From an uncultured Clostridium sp. (GTDB lineage: Bacteria; Bacillota; Clostridia; Clostridiales; Clostridiaceae), in NCBI GenBank assembly GCA_934746015.1, contig CAKVEW010000001.1, positions 62,001 through 126,000 on the forward strand: a stretch of DNA of 64,000 bases, read 5' to 3'. A program made the translations under genes and the position numbers. Numbering within the stretch: position 1 is the stretch's first letter; the number at the start of each line of letters is the position of its first letter. The notes below the pieces were generated by a model. The model was not told the origin of the DNA, made no database searches, and saw only the letters and a program-made list of their open reading frames with translations. Positions 19,664 to 29,731 of the stretch are shown here, in pieces.

Positions 19664-20836
19664 ATGAAAAACAGTTTACCTTTAATGTCAACTTATTCTT
19701 ATCTTCCTGTAAATTTAGTTAAGGGTGATAGAACTTATCTTTTTGATGATAAAGGAAATAAATATATAGATTTTACTAGTGGAATTGGTGTTAATAGTCT
19801 TGGCTATGGCAATGCTGATTGGCTTAAGGCTATAACTGATACTGCTAGTAATTTACAGCATATATCTAATATATTTTTAAATGAAAATACTTTGAAACTT
19901 GCTGAAGAATTAAGTGAAAAATCGAAAATGAGCAAGGTATTCTTTTGTAATTCTGGTGCTGAAGCTAATGAAGGTGCTATAAAACTTGCTAGGAAATATA
20001 GTTTTGATAAATATGGGTTAAATAGAAATAAAATTCTTACTCTGAATAAATCTTTTCATGGAAGAACTTTAGCTACTTTAACTGCTACAGGTCAAGATAA
20101 ATTCCATAATTACTACTTTCCTTTTCCTGAAGGCTTTGATTATTTTGAAGCTAATAATATTTCAGATTTTAGAGATAAATTATCTGATGATGTTTGTGCT
20201 GTTATGATGGAATCCATACAAGGAGAAGGTGGTGTAAATCCTCTTTCTGGAGACTTTGTTAATGAGATTTATAAAATTTGTAGAGAAAAGGATATTGTAT
20301 TAATTTTTGATGAAGTACAATGTGGAATTGGCAGAACAGGAAAAATCTTTGGCTATGAATATTTTGATGTACAACCTGATATTGTAACTGTTGCAAAGGG
20401 CCTTGGTGCTGGTCTTCCTATTGGAGGATTTCTGTGTAGTGAAAAATTATCTGAAGTATTTAATCCAGGAGATCATGGGACAACCTTTGGTGGAAACCCA
20501 GTAGTATGTGCAGGTGCCTTAGTTGTTTTAGACACTATCTGCACTGAAAAGAAATTAAAAGAAATCCAAGAAAATGGAGAATATTTGATGAACTTATTAA
20601 AAAATATAAAATCTCCATTAATTAAAGATGTACGTGGAAAAGGCCTAATGATAGGTATCGAAGTTAGTGAATCCTCATCAGAAATTCAAAAGAAAGCTTT
20701 AGAAAATGGTTTATTAGTCTTAACTGCAGGTAAAAATGTAATAAGACTACTTCCACCACTAATAATTACAAAAAAAGAAATAGAAAAAGCCGTAGAAATA
20801 TTGGAAGCAACAATTATTTCAATGCATAATGCGTAA
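19664..20836 (+). CDS. argD: Acetylornithine aminotransferase
   Basis: PLP enzyme converting N-acetylglutamate semialdehyde and glutamate to N-acetylornithine. The 390-residue class III aminotransferase has IFDEVQCGIGRTGK (about 214-227) and PLP Lys245 in TVAKGLGAGLPIGG. GGGGG precedes the ATG. The last codons (SMHNA-stop) are made of the ATGCATAATGCGTAA start of element E3, so the original C-terminus appears to have been replaced by the repeat. The catalytic domain is complete, so activity is expected. Confidence 0.95.
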   Translation: MKNSLPLMSTYSYLPVNLVKGDRTYLFDDKGNKYIDFTSGIGVNSLGYGNADWLKAITDTASNLQHISNIFLNENTLKLAEELSEKSKMSKVFFCNSGAEANEGAIKLARKYSFDKYGLNRNKILTLNKSFHGRTLATLTATGQDKFHNYYFPFPEGFDYFEANNISDFRDKLSDDVCAVMMESIQGEGGVNPLSGDFVNEIYKICREKDIVLIFDEVQCGIGRTGKIFGYEYFDVQPDIVTVAKGLGAGLPIGGFLCSEKLSEVFNPGDHGTTFGGNPVVCAGALVVLDTICTEKKLKEIQENGEYLMNLLKNIKSPLIKDVRGKGLMIGIEVSESSSEIQKKALENGLLVLTAGKNVIRLLPPLIITKKEIEKAVEILEATIISMHNA

Positions 20837-21086
20837 TGCACAATGCATAATTAAGGTGAAAACTCTTACAGAGTTTTGTAAAAATGAAAAAATGAATGAA
20901 TGAAACTTCTCTTTTGCTAACACAAAATCAAAATGAAAGAATGATAGAACGTATTGCTTGCGTAAAATGCGTAATACACAATGTATAATTAATGAATAAA
21001 CTCTTACAGAGTTTATAAAATTTCATAATTCAGCTAGCTGAATTATTTCAACAATTCTACATTTTACATTCTTCATTCTACATTTA
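20821..21086. mobile_element. Interspersed element(s) E3 between argD and argF
   Basis: Starts within argD codons with AATGCATAATGCGTAATGCA heptads and ends with AATTCTACATTTTACATT-type heptads (21053-21086). A second left-type end (GCGTAATACACAATGTATAATT, 20969-20990) inside suggests two elements in tandem or one inserted in another. It holds two AAACTCTTACAGAGTTT hairpins (around 20861 and 21000) and a 22-base perfect palindrome centred on AGCT at 21025-21046. No gene. Confidence 0.55.
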
Positions 21087-21101
21087 AATCAGGGGGTATT
21101 T

Positions 21102-22022
21102 ATGAATAAAGATTTATTAAAAATAGAGGACTTATCTAAAGATGAGATTTTAGATATATTAAATTTAGCGGATCAGCTAAAGTACGAGTTAAAGCATGGA
21201 ATTGATCACCCACTTCTTAAGGGTAAAACTCTTGGAATGATATTTGAAAAATCTTCTACAAGAACTAGGGTTTCTTTTGAAGTTGGTATGTACCAGCTAG
21301 GTGGTTACCCCTTATTTTTAAGTTCTAATGATTTACAAATAGGTCGTGGGGAGCCTATTCAAGACACAGCTAGAGTTTTATCAAGATATCTTAATGGTAT
21401 TATGATTAGAACCTTTGCTCAAGAAGAAGTTAATGTCTTAGCTGAATCTTCTAGCATTCCAATAATTAATGGATTAACTGATGATGAACATCCCTGCCAA
21501 GTCTTGGCTGATTTAATGACTATAAGGGAAAGTAAAAATCTTTTAGATAATCTAAAAGTAGCTTATATTGGTGATGGAAATAATATGGCTCAATCCTTAT
21601 TAATTGGCTCTTTAACAGTTGGAATGAATATTTCTTTAGCTATTCCGGATAAATATATGATTAAAGATAGTTATATTGAAAAGGGAACTGAAATTGCTAA
21701 AGCTAATAATTTAAACTTTACTATAGTAAATAGTCCAAAGGAAGCAGTAATTGATGCAGATGTTATTATAACTGATGTATGGGCTAGTATGGGAAAAGAG
21801 AAAGAAGCTGAAGATAGAATTCAAGCCTTTCAAGGATATCAAGTAAATTCAGAGCTTATGAAACTAGCAAAGGATGATGCAATAGTCCTTCACTGCTTGC
21901 CTGCTCATAGAGAAGAAGAAATTACTGAAGAAATATTAGAAATGCATTCAAATACTATATTTGAAGAAGCAGAAAATAGGCTTCATGTTCAAAAAGCTAT
22001 ACTAGTAAAATTACTTAAGTAA
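21102..22022 (+). CDS. argF: Ornithine carbamoyltransferase
   Basis: Forms citrulline from ornithine and carbamoyl phosphate. It has 306 residues with the carbamoyl phosphate site STRTR (52-56), DDEHPCQ near 127 and HCLPAHR near 265. GGGGG lies before the ATG at 21102. It is the last arg gene, followed by a clear terminator. The assignment as anabolic rests on the arg gene context; no arginine deiminase gene is nearby. Confidence 0.96.
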   Translation: MNKDLLKIEDLSKDEILDILNLADQLKYELKHGIDHPLLKGKTLGMIFEKSSTRTRVSFEVGMYQLGGYPLFLSSNDLQIGRGEPIQDTARVLSRYLNGIMIRTFAQEEVNVLAESSSIPIINGLTDDEHPCQVLADLMTIRESKNLLDNLKVAYIGDGNNMAQSLLIGSLTVGMNISLAIPDKYMIKDSYIEKGTEIAKANNLNFTIVNSPKEAVIDADVIITDVWASMGKEKEAEDRIQAFQGYQVNSELMKLAKDDAIVLHCLPAHREEEITEEILEMHSNTIFEEAENRLHVQKAILVKLLK

Positions 22023-22069
22023 TTTTTATATAAACGCTTTTAATCTTTACTAATCTAATATTAGAATTT

Positions 22070-22095
22070 AGAGCTGCCATCACAGCTCTTTTTCT
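22070..22095 (+). terminator. rho-independent terminator of the arg cluster
   Basis: Stem AGAGCTG / CAGCTCT with loop CCATCA, followed by TTTTTC. Confidence 0.85.
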
Positions 22096-22272
22096 TTCTA
22101 TAATTCAACTAATTAATTTTTTATACATATCCTTCTTAATAAAATAATATACTATGTTGAATGTATTTTATATTATCAAAAAAGTTCACTAACTTGCTAA
22201 AAATAATTATTTATTGTAGTATATAGAATATAATTAATCTAGTATCTTAAAATTTATTGGAGGTGGGATTCT

Positions 22273-23460
22273 TTGATGAAAAGAAGTTTGATATCTGTTA
22301 TTGCTACCATTGCTTTCACTTTTAATCTTTCAACAGTAGCATTTGCAGAGCCGAATACTTCAGCAGCACAAACAATCCAAGAAAACAAAGTTAAATATGA
22401 ACAATTGGATGCTGATGCATTAAAGCTTAATGCTGAAATTGCAAAACTTAATAATGATATTGAAAGTATTAATTTAAAGTTAGAAAAAAACAATTCTGAA
22501 ATTAAGGTTACTGAAATAGAAATTGACAATATAAATAAAAAAATAGAAGATGCAAAGATTGAAATTGAAAAAAGAGAAGCAACCATGGATAAAAGATTGC
22601 GATCTATGTATAAAAGCAATATTTCTACTGATATGATTGCTTACTTAATAACTTCAGAAAATATATTTGATTTCTTTTATAGAATTGATGCTATGAAAAA
22701 GCTTATTTCTATTGATAAAGAAATAGTAACTGAAATTAATGATAAAAAAAGTGAATTAATTGCAGATGCTCAAGTAGTTGAAGAAAAAAAGGATAATTTG
22801 AACACTCTTAAAATTTCAATTGAAAATGATTTAAGTGAAGTTAACAAGAAAAAAGAGGAGCAAGAAATAGTTCTAGCAGATCTTAATTCTAAAAAGGATG
22901 ACTTAATGGCCATAATTGAAGAAAATGAAGTTAATTTATTATCTCATTCACTTTCTGTTATAAATTCTGGTTCATCATCTATTTCTGAACTTAGAGATGC
23001 ACTTACTAATTTAAATTATATGCTTCCTCAACTTAATAGTAATTATGCACTTGCCTTAGCACAGGAAGGAATTGAATCAGCTAATGATCAAATTACTACA
23101 ATAGAATCTAGCAACCTTGAAAAAAATGTAAGTTCCGTAATAAACACAAGTACTAGTGGAACTTATTTATCTACTCTTTCCATGATTGCTACAGCTTATA
23201 CAGGTGGTAGTTTTACAGCTATGGGCCTAAAGCCTACTAGAGATCCTAATGGTTTAAGTACTATTTCTGTAGATCCTAGCGTTATACCTTTAGGATCTAA
23301 AGTTTATGTAGAAGGTTATGGATATGCTATTGCCTCAGATACTGGTGGTGCAATTAAAGGTAATAAAATAGATCTTTATATGAATTCCTTACAGGATTGC
23401 TATGCCTTTGGTAGACAAACAGTTACAGTTCATATAGTTGCTTATCCAAATCAATGGTAA
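22273..23460 (+). CDS. Secreted coiled-coil protein with C-terminal 3D (Asp-Asp-Asp) domain
   Basis: A 395-residue exported protein: signal peptide at about 1-26 ending AFAEP, a long coiled-coil (about 30-235) like the N-terminal part of PcsB/CwlO proteins, and a C-terminal 3D domain (about 305-395: IATAYTGG, SVDPSVIPLGSKVYVEGYG, IASDTGGAIKGNKIDLYM). The 3D domain has the double-psi barrel fold of lytic transglycosylases and carries the three conserved Asp. It probably acts on peptidoglycan outside the cell. Start is TTG at 22273 or the adjacent ATG at 22276; GGAGG at 22259 fits the TTG spacing better. Confidence 0.82.
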   Translation: MMKRSLISVIATIAFTFNLSTVAFAEPNTSAAQTIQENKVKYEQLDADALKLNAEIAKLNNDIESINLKLEKNNSEIKVTEIEIDNINKKIEDAKIEIEKREATMDKRLRSMYKSNISTDMIAYLITSENIFDFFYRIDAMKKLISIDKEIVTEINDKKSELIADAQVVEEKKDNLNTLKISIENDLSEVNKKKEEQEIVLADLNSKKDDLMAIIEENEVNLLSHSLSVINSGSSSISELRDALTNLNYMLPQLNSNYALALAQEGIESANDQITTIESSNLEKNVSSVINTSTSGTYLSTLSMIATAYTGGSFTAMGLKPTRDPNGLSTISVDPSVIPLGSKVYVEGYGYAIASDTGGAIKGNKIDLYMNSLQDCYAFGRQTVTVHIVAYPNQW

Positions 23461-23488
23461 AAATATAATAAAGTACTATAAAATTATA

Positions 23489-23558
23489 AAGGATGTAGGT
23501 TTAAGGGGGTTTTATTAGATTATAATAACTAATAAAACTACAACACTACATCCTTTTT
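23489..23558. terminator. Convergent two-stem terminator between the 3D protein gene and ackA
   Basis: Outer stem AAGGATGTAG (23489-23498) / CTACATCCTT (23546-23555) encloses a second stem GTTTTATTAG / CTAATAAAAC. TTTT follows on the plus strand. It lies between convergent genes and probably serves both. Confidence 0.7.
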
Positions 23559-23576
23559 ATATATAAGTTTTTAGAG

Positions 23577-24776
23577 CTAAATCTTATTTAAAACTTCCAT
23601 TGTTTCTTTTGCAATCATTAGTTCTTCATTAGTTGGAATAACATATACTTTTACTTTTGAAGCTTCAGTACTTATTTCAACTATTTCGCCTCTTATATTA
23701 TTCCACTTGTCATCAATTTCTATTCCTAAAAAATCCATATTTTCTAAACAAGCTTTTCTTGTTACACTTGAATTTTCACCAATTCCTGCTGTAAAAATTA
23801 TTGAATCTACTCCACCCATATGAGCAGCATAAGCAGCTATTTGTCCTCTTATTCTATAATAGAATATATCTAAAGCTAATTTTGCTCTTTCATTTCCTTC
23901 TAATGCTGCCTTTTCTAAATCTCTAAAATCAGAACTAACACCTGATATTCCTAAAACTCCAGACTTTTTATTAAGAGATTCATTTGCCTCTTCTGCTGTA
24001 TATCCACATTCTTCAATTAAAAAAGTAGAAATTGATGGATCAATATTACCTGATCGAGTTCCCATAGCTATTCCAGCAAGTGGAGTGAATCCCATAGAAG
24101 TATCTATAGATTTTCCTTCTTTTATAGCACAAATACTAGCTCCATTACCTAAATGACAACTTATTATTTTCATATCATTAATATCTTTATTTAATATTTC
24201 TCCAAGCTTTTGTGATACATATTTATGAGAAGTCCCATGAAAGCCATATTTTCTTATACCATAATCCTTATATAAACTGTATTCTATCGGATAAATATAA
24301 GCAACCTCTGGCATAGTTTGATGAAATGCTGTATCAAACACTGCTATCATTGGTGTATTTGGCATTAATTCTATACACACTTTTATCCCTATTATATTCG
24401 GTGGATTATGAATTGGGGCAAGTTTTATACAATCTTCTAAATAACTTATAACTTCATTATCTATAAGAACTGAATTTGAATATTTCTCTCCTCCATGAAC
24501 TACCCTATGACCAACTGCATAAATTTCATTTATATCATTAATAACTCCGTAATTTTCATCTAATAATGTATCAAGAACTAAATTAATAGCTTCTTTGTGA
24601 TTTTTAAAAATTCCTTCTACTATACATTTTTCTTTATTAGGCTTCTTATGAGTTAATACTGCTCCTTCTAATCCAATCCTTTCAACTAATCCTTGACATA
24701 TAACATCATAATTATTCATGTCTATTAGTTGATACTTCAATGAGGAACTTCCACAATTTATTACAAGTACCTTCAT
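23577..24776 (-). CDS. ackA: Acetate kinase
   Basis: Makes acetate and ATP from acetyl phosphate. The 399-residue protein shows the ASKHA features [15 protein letters not shown] (3-17), GHRVVHGG (about 120-127) and GIGENSS near 325. GGAGA lies before the ATG. It lies 17 bases after pta and is the last gene of the SDR-thiolase-MaoC-pta-ackA run, so substrate-level phosphorylation is tied to this catabolic cluster. Confidence 0.96.
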   Translation of the reverse strand: MKVLVINCGSSSLKYQLIDMNNYDVICQGLVERIGLEGAVLTHKKPNKEKCIVEGIFKNHKEAINLVLDTLLDENYGVINDINEIYAVGHRVVHGGEKYSNSVLIDNEVISYLEDCIKLAPIHNPPNIIGIKVCIELMPNTPMIAVFDTAFHQTMPEVAYIYPIEYSLYKDYGIRKYGFHGTSHKYVSQKLGEILNKDINDMKIISCHLGNGASICAIKEGKSIDTSMGFTPLAGIAMGTRSGNIDPSISTFLIEECGYTAEEANESLNKKSGVLGISGVSSDFRDLEKAALEGNERAKLALDIFYYRIRGQIAAYAAHMGGVDSIIFTAGIGENSSVTRKACLENMDFLGIEIDDKWNNIRGEIVEISTEASKVKVYVIPTNEELMIAKETMEVLNKI

Positions 24777-24793
24777 TTTATGAATTCTCCTTT

Positions 24794-25792
24794 TTAATTA
24801 TTCTGAGCTTGTACAGCTGTTAAAGCTACCACATTCACTATATCTTCAATAGAACATCCTCTTGATAAATCATTAATAGGTTTATCAAAGCCTTGGCATA
24901 TAGGTCCTACTGCTTCTGCTTTAGCAAATCTTTGTACAAGTTTATATCCAATATTACCTGATTGTAAATCTGGGAAAACTAATATATTGGCTTTTCCTGC
25001 TACTATACTATTTGGTGCCTTTTGCTTTGCAACACTTTCAACTATTGCTGCATCTAACTGCATTTCTCCATCTATAAGTAAATCAGGTCTTAAATTTTTA
25101 GCTAACTCTGTAGCTCTTCTCACCTTTTCTACCATTTCATGATCTGCTGAACCCATAGTAGAAAAACTCAACATAGCAATTCTAGGTTCAATTTTGCATA
25201 CATTTTTAGCTGTATCTGCCGTAGTGATTGCTATTTCTGCTAACTCTTCATAAGTTGGATTAGGGTTTACAGCACAATCTGCAAATAATAACATTCCCTC
25301 TTCACCATACTTTGAAGTTGGAATTCCCATTATGAAAAAGCTTGATACTACTGATGCCCCTTTTCTCGTCTTAATTATTTGAAGTCCTGGTCTTAATAAA
25401 TCTCCTGTAGTATGAACTGCCCCTGATACAAGGCCATCAGCATCATTACATTTAACCATTAAAGTTCCAAAATACATTGGATCTTTTACTATTTGTTTTG
25501 CTTTTTCTATAGTTATTCCTTTATTTTTTCTTAGCTCATAAAATTTATTTATATATTTATCAATATTAATGGAATCTTCTAAATCAATTATCTCCATATC
25601 TTCAAAGCTTAAGCCTAAGCTTTTCATCTCTTGTATTATTTTTTCTTTATTACCTATTAAGATAGGGTGAGCTAATTTTAAATCTTTAATTCTTCTAGCT
25701 GCCTCTATAGTTCTTCTTTCTTCTCCCTCTGGTAATACTATTCTTTTTATATCTTTTTTTGCTAAATCCCAAATATTATTTAATAGCTCCAT
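24794..25792 (-). CDS. pta: Phosphate acetyltransferase
   Basis: Interconverts acetyl-CoA and acetyl phosphate. The 332-residue short-form Pta has [15 protein letters not shown] near 18-32 and [22 protein letters not shown] core near 122. It could in principle be a butyryl transferase, but the sequence and pairing with acetate kinase favour Pta. GGGG precedes the ATG. It lies between the MaoC gene and ackA. Confidence 0.93.
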   Translation of the reverse strand: MELLNNIWDLAKKDIKRIVLPEGEERRTIEAARRIKDLKLAHPILIGNKEKIIQEMKSLGLSFEDMEIIDLEDSINIDKYINKFYELRKNKGITIEKAKQIVKDPMYFGTLMVKCNDADGLVSGAVHTTGDLLRPGLQIIKTRKGASVVSSFFIMGIPTSKYGEEGMLLFADCAVNPNPTYEELAEIAITTADTAKNVCKIEPRIAMLSFSTMGSADHEMVEKVRRATELAKNLRPDLLIDGEMQLDAAIVESVAKQKAPNSIVAGKANILVFPDLQSGNIGYKLVQRFAKAEAVGPICQGFDKPINDLSRGCSIEDIVNVVALTAVQAQNN

Positions 25793-25818
25793 ATCTCTTT
25801 CCCCTTTGATTTTAAATA

Positions 25819-26235
25819 TTATCTTGGTGGCATTACTACCGCCTTCCCTTTAACTACAACTTCTCCTCTTTGGTTTACACAAACAGTTTCAAGTGTAATT
25901 CTATTTTTATCTTCTAATTTTTCTATAACCTCTGCTGTAGCTGTAATTGTATCTCCAAACTTTACAGGAGCTGTGAATTTTAATTCTTGTGAAAGATATA
26001 TAGTTCCTGGTCCTGGAAGTTGCATTCCAAGAACTGTTGATATATAACTTGCAGATAACATTCCATGAGCTATCCTTCCTTTAAACATAGTATCTTTTGA
26101 ATACTCTTCATTAAAATGAGCTGGGTTTAAGTCCCCACTTACACCCCCAAATAATACTACATCTGCCTCAGATACTGTTCTACTATAACTTGATTTATCC
26201 CCTATATTTATTTCCTTTATAGTTTTACCTATCAT
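25819..26235 (-). CDS. phaJ: MaoC-family (R)-specific enoyl-CoA hydratase
   Basis: A 138-residue hot-dog protein with the hydratase 2 signature DLNPAHFNEEYS (about 35-46) and GRIAHGMLSASY (about 53-64), which match the D-x-N-P-x-H motif of PhaJ enzymes. It should interconvert crotonyl-CoA or a short enoyl-CoA and the (R)-3-hydroxyacyl-CoA. The SDR reductase and thiolase beside it handle the same C4 intermediates. Phosphotransbutyrylase fusions can be excluded by length. Substrate chain length is not visible. Confidence 0.85.
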   Translation of the reverse strand: MIGKTIKEINIGDKSSYSRTVSEADVVLFGGVSGDLNPAHFNEEYSKDTMFKGRIAHGMLSASYISTVLGMQLPGPGTIYLSQELKFTAPVKFGDTITATAEVIEKLEDKNRITLETVCVNQRGEVVVKGKAVVMPPR

Positions 26236-26253
26236 TTTATATCTCCCCTATAA

Positions 26254-27435
26254 TTATTTTCTTTCTACTAATAAAGCTGTGCCCATTCCTCCACCTATAC
26301 AAAGGGTAGCTAATCCCTTTTTCGCATCTCTTCTCTTCATTTCATATAATAATGTAACTAATATTCTTGCTCCTGAAGCTCCAATAGGATGCCCTAATGC
26401 AATGGCTCCTCCATTAACATTTACTTTAGTTTCATCTAATTCTAAATCTCTAACAACTGCCATTGATTGGGCTGCAAAAGCTTCATTAGCTTCAATTAAA
26501 TCTAAATCTTGAACAGTCCAACCTGCTCTCTTTAGAGCATTTTTAGTAGCTGGAACTGGTCCATATCCCATTATTGAAGGGTCTACCCCTGCTGAACCAT
26601 AGGCTCTTATAGTTGCAAGTGGTTCAAGTCCTAATGAATCTGCCTTTTCCTTGCTCATAACTATTACCATAGCAGCTCCATCATTTATTCCTGAAGCATT
26701 ACCTGCCGTTACTGTTCCATCTTTTTTGAATGCTGGTTTTAATTTTCTTAGTTTTTCTATATTAACATTTTCTTTAATATATTCATCTTTATCAAAGATT
26801 ATATCTTCACCTTTTCTTTGTGGTATTTCAACCCTAACTATTTCTTCATTAAATTTTCCAGATTTTTGAGCTTCTTCTGCTTTATTTTGACTCTTAACAG
26901 CAAATTTATCTTGCTCTTCTCTAGTTATTCCCCATTGCTCTGCTATATTTTCTGCTGTTATTCCCATATGATATTTATTAAAAGCATCTGTTAAACCATC
27001 TTCAATGAGAGAATCAATTAATTTTCCATCTCCCATCCTTTGACCAAATCTTGCTGTTTTAATTATATATGGTGCATTTGACATGCTTTCAGTTCCACCA
27101 CATAAAATTACATCTGCATCTCCAAGAATAATTTCTTGAGCAGCTAAACTAATTGCTCTTAGTCCAGATCCACAAAGTTTATTTAAAGTCATACTTGGAA
27201 CTTCTACAGGTATTCCTACTTTTACCGAGATTTGCCTTGATATATTTTGACCAAGTCCACTTCCAAGAACATTACCAATTAGTACTTCGTTAATTTCATT
27301 TGGATTTATATTTGCTCTTTTTATAGCTTCCTTAGCAGCAATTACTCCTAAATCTACAGCTGATAATTTTGATAAGCTCCCTCCAAAACTTCCTATTGGA
27401 GTTCTTACAGCAGATACTATAACTACTTCTCTCAT
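26254..27435 (-). CDS. Acetyl-CoA acetyltransferase (thiolase)
   Basis: A 393-residue thiolase for cleavage or formation of acetoacetyl-CoA. The nucleophile Cys is in [11 protein letters not shown] (about Cys88). The second motif NEAFAAQ (about 317-323), the His in [20 protein letters not shown] (about His349) and the C-terminal Cys in CIGGGMG (about Cys379) are all present, so it should be active. Its place after the reductase gene matches phaA-phaB sets, but no PHA synthase is present. In this cluster I infer the cleaving direction, to feed Pta-AckA. Confidence 0.93.
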   Translation of the reverse strand: MREVVIVSAVRTPIGSFGGSLSKLSAVDLGVIAAKEAIKRANINPNEINEVLIGNVLGSGLGQNISRQISVKVGIPVEVPSMTLNKLCGSGLRAISLAAQEIILGDADVILCGGTESMSNAPYIIKTARFGQRMGDGKLIDSLIEDGLTDAFNKYHMGITAENIAEQWGITREEQDKFAVKSQNKAEEAQKSGKFNEEIVRVEIPQRKGEDIIFDKDEYIKENVNIEKLRKLKPAFKKDGTVTAGNASGINDGAAMVIVMSKEKADSLGLEPLATIRAYGSAGVDPSIMGYGPVPATKNALKRAGWTVQDLDLIEANEAFAAQSMAVVRDLELDETKVNVNGGAIALGHPIGASGARILVTLLYEMKRRDAKKGLATLCIGGGMGTALLVERK

Positions 27436-27444
27436 AATATCCTC

Positions 27445-28167
27445 CTATAACCTCATTCCACCATTTACTGATAAATTATGTCCTGTTATATATGATGACT
27501 CATCGCTGGCTAAGAATAAAACTGCATTTGCAATTTCTTCTGGCTCTCCAAGTCTTCCAAGCATAGTTTTTGATCTCATATTATCTAATACCTTTTCTGG
27601 AACAGTTTTCATCATATCTGTATTTATATATCCAGGAGCTAGTGAATTAACTCTTACCTTTGCTCCTTTTCTTGCAAATTCCTTAGCCCAAGTTTTTGTC
27701 ATTCCAATTACTCCCGCTTTAGTTGCAGCATAATTTGTTTGTCCAACATTTCCATACTCTCCAACAATAGAAGCAATATTTATTATTGAACCTACTCCAT
27801 TTTCCATCATATGAGGGCCAACTAATTGTGCTATATTAAATAACCCTTTTAAATTCACATTTAAAACTAAATCCCACATTTCTTCAGTCATCTTTTGAAT
27901 TAATGCATCTCTAGTAATTCCTGCATTATTAACTAAAATATCTACCTTTCCAAACTTTTCTGTTACAGTATCAAAAAATACCTTTATTCCATTTCTATCG
28001 GTAACATTTACTTCATACCCGTATATATTATTGTTTTCATAAGGTAATTTATTCATATCTACAGCTATTACTTTAGCTCCTTCTCTTGCAAAGGTTTCTG
28101 CAATACATCTTCCAATTCCTTGAGATGCACCTGTAACAATAGCAACTTTATTTTCTAATCTTAACAT
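27445..28167 (-). CDS. SDR-family 3-oxoacyl/acetoacetyl-CoA reductase (FabG/PhaB-like)
   Basis: A 240-residue short-chain dehydrogenase with the cofactor motif TGASQGIGR (13-21), NNAGITRD (about 85-92), catalytic Ser near 137 (IINIASIVG) and YAATKAG (Tyr about 151, Lys about 155). The gene context with thiolase and PhaJ-type hydratase suggests (R)-3-hydroxybutyryl-CoA/acetoacetyl-CoA interconversion, not fatty acid synthesis. It is the first gene of its operon and starts just downstream of a perfect 12-base operator-like palindrome. Confidence 0.87.
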   Translation of the reverse strand: MLRLENKVAIVTGASQGIGRCIAETFAREGAKVIAVDMNKLPYENNNIYGYEVNVTDRNGIKVFFDTVTEKFGKVDILVNNAGITRDALIQKMTEEMWDLVLNVNLKGLFNIAQLVGPHMMENGVGSIINIASIVGEYGNVGQTNYAATKAGVIGMTKTWAKEFARKGAKVRVNSLAPGYINTDMMKTVPEKVLDNMRSKTMLGRLGEPEEIANAVLFLASDESSYITGHNLSVNGGMRL

Positions 28168-28185
28168 TATAATTCTCCCTTCATA

Positions 28186-28215
28186 ATTGTAAGTACTTAC
28201 TTACATATTTGATAA
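28186..28215 (-). promoter_or_regulatory. Promoter and TetR-type operator ahead of the SDR-thiolase-MaoC-pta-ackA genes
   Basis: On the minus strand TTATCA (28210-28215), 18-base spacer, TACAAT (28186-28191). The perfect palindrome GTAAGTACTTAC (28189-28200) overlaps the -10 and spacer. Related palindromes lie ahead of the KAS III-like gene and the second hydrolase gene. The TetR gene immediately upstream is the obvious candidate binder. Confidence 0.6.
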
Positions 28216-28249
28216 AAAAATTAATCTTTCCCCTGGGGAATAAGATTAA
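28213..28249 (-). terminator. rho-independent terminator after the TetR gene
   Basis: Stem TTAATCTT / AAGATTAA with inner CCCC / GGGG (28221-28249), followed in the minus direction by TTTTTTTA. It separates the TetR-ending transcript from the SDR promoter. Confidence 0.8.
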
Positions 28250-28262
28250 TTATTATTCATTT

Positions 28263-28838
28263 CTATACTTTATATAAAGAAACGAATTGCTTAGTATGTT
28301 CTTCAACTAGTTTTTCCCATTTTATATTACTAACTGTATAATTTCCTAGTATCTCTATTGTAAAGGCACCTAATAAACTATTTATAAGTGTTACAGCCAT
28401 TATATCTGGTTCACCTTTAATTTTATTATTTTCCTTTAACCCTTTAAAGTAATCTGTTAAAATACTTATAACCTTTCTAGAAAGCTTAAGCTTTACAAAG
28501 TCCTTCTCATTATCTGATAATTTCATTTGAACCTTATATAGCTTTGTATTTTGAATTAATAATTTATATATTCTATTTGTAATTAAAAACATGGCTTCTT
28601 CAAAACTTAGATCCTCGGTATTCTTTAAAATAGAATCTATTTTTGAATCAATTACATAATACTCTGTAGTAACTTGAAATAAATTGCTTTTAGAGCCAAA
28701 ATGTCTAAATATTGTTAATTCATTAACACCTGCCTCTTCTGCAATTTGCTTAGTAGTAGTAGGATAATACCCCTGCTCTGAAAATAATTTTAATGCTACC
28801 TTCATTATTTTTTTACTTGTTTCATTATTATATTTCAT
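28263..28838 (-). CDS. TetR-family transcriptional regulator of the CoA-ester cluster
   Basis: A 191-residue regulator: N-terminal HTH (IMKVALKLFSEQGYYPTTTKQIAEEAG then TIFRHFGSKSNLF, roughly residues 9-55) and an unrelated helical ligand domain. The ATG at 28838 is chosen because AAAGGAG stands 8 bases upstream, inside the longer frame that begins at 28862. It is the last gene of the transcript running from the KAS III-like gene or from the CoA-transferase. TetR proteins in such clusters usually bind an acyl-CoA as inducer; that is inference. Confidence 0.85.
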   Translation of the reverse strand: MKYNNETSKKIMKVALKLFSEQGYYPTTTKQIAEEAGVNELTIFRHFGSKSNLFQVTTEYYVIDSKIDSILKNTEDLSFEEAMFLITNRIYKLLIQNTKLYKVQMKLSDNEKDFVKLKLSRKVISILTDYFKGLKENNKIKGEPDIMAVTLINSLLGAFTIEILGNYTVSNIKWEKLVEEHTKQFVSLYKV

Positions 28839-28899
28839 ATCATTATCTCCTTTTATTCCCATTTAGAGCAAGTGACTCCTTAAATTTCCATTAATAATA

Positions 28900-29715
28900 T
28901 TATACTATTTTTGTGTAATTCACAATAGATAAGTAACCTTTTAGTATAGATAAAAATTCTATTGGTTTTTCATACATAGATGCATGTCCTGAATCTTTAA
29001 TCATAATATAAGTTGAATCTTCAATTTTATTCTTAATATATTCTTGTTCATTTGGAGGTGTAACAAAATCATATTCACTGCTTACAACTAAGGTCTTTGT
29101 CTTTATTTTATCAATGTTTTCCCTTACATCATAGCCTTCTGCACTTTCTATTAATCTTATCATAGCATTTAGGAAATCTTCATTAAATACCTTATATAAA
29201 AAATCTTTTCTTTTATTCATCCACTCTATATTTTTAGTATAAAAATTTGGTGAATAAATTATAGGTATAGTAACGTTATAAAAAGCTTCTTTATTATTAT
29301 CTTCTGCAGCATTAACCCATCCTCTGCCTATATCTTGTAACCAAGGATTTGTATAACTTGTAGTATTAAATAATATAAGTTTACTTAAACGCCCCTCATA
29401 TTTTAAAGCAAATTGCAAAGCAACTTCACCTCCATAAGAAATACCAAAAAGATTTATTTTTTCTAACCTTAATTCATCTATAACAGCTTTAACTACCTCT
29501 ACTTGAATATCTTGTTTATAACTTTCCTCCATCTTATCAGATTTACCTTGATCTAAAAAATCTAAAAGTATAAGCTTATTATTTTTTGAAAGCTCTTCTA
29601 CAAATACTTGCCAGCTTCCATGAGACATCATTATTCCATTTAAAATTACTAATGGACTTCCCGCTCCGTAAACTTCATAATATATGTTTTTATTTTTGTA
29701 ATTTACATATGCCAT
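28900..29715 (-). CDS. Alpha/beta-fold hydrolase, copy 1
   Basis: A 271-residue hydrolase. Nucleophile Ser lies in GISYGG (about residue 95), acid candidate in SSEYDFVTPP (about 215), His in DSGHASMYEKP (about 243), with oxyanion-loop region NGIMMSHGSW near 27. It lacks a signal peptide and acts in the cytoplasm. In the cluster it may split an ester or a C-C bond in a beta-diketone, or act as thioesterase; the sequence does not say which. It lies between CoA-transferase copy 1 and the TetR gene. Confidence 0.8.
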   Translation of the reverse strand: MAYVNYKNKNIYYEVYGAGSPLVILNGIMMSHGSWQVFVEELSKNNKLILLDFLDQGKSDKMEESYKQDIQVEVVKAVIDELRLEKINLFGISYGGEVALQFALKYEGRLSKLILFNTTSYTNPWLQDIGRGWVNAAEDNNKEAFYNVTIPIIYSPNFYTKNIEWMNKRKDFLYKVFNEDFLNAMIRLIESAEGYDVRENIDKIKTKTLVVSSEYDFVTPPNEQEYIKNKIEDSTYIMIKDSGHASMYEKPIEFLSILKGYLSIVNYTKIV

Positions 29716-29731
29716 ATTAACACCTCTGCTT

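Noticed and set aside
16606..21086. CRISPR array from the AATGCAT/AATGTAG repeats
   Set aside because: The repeats are 7 bases with no spacers of even length, and no cas genes are present.
22254..22619. 121-codon minus-strand open frame
   Set aside because: Shadow of the signal peptide and coiled-coil part of the 3D-domain protein gene.
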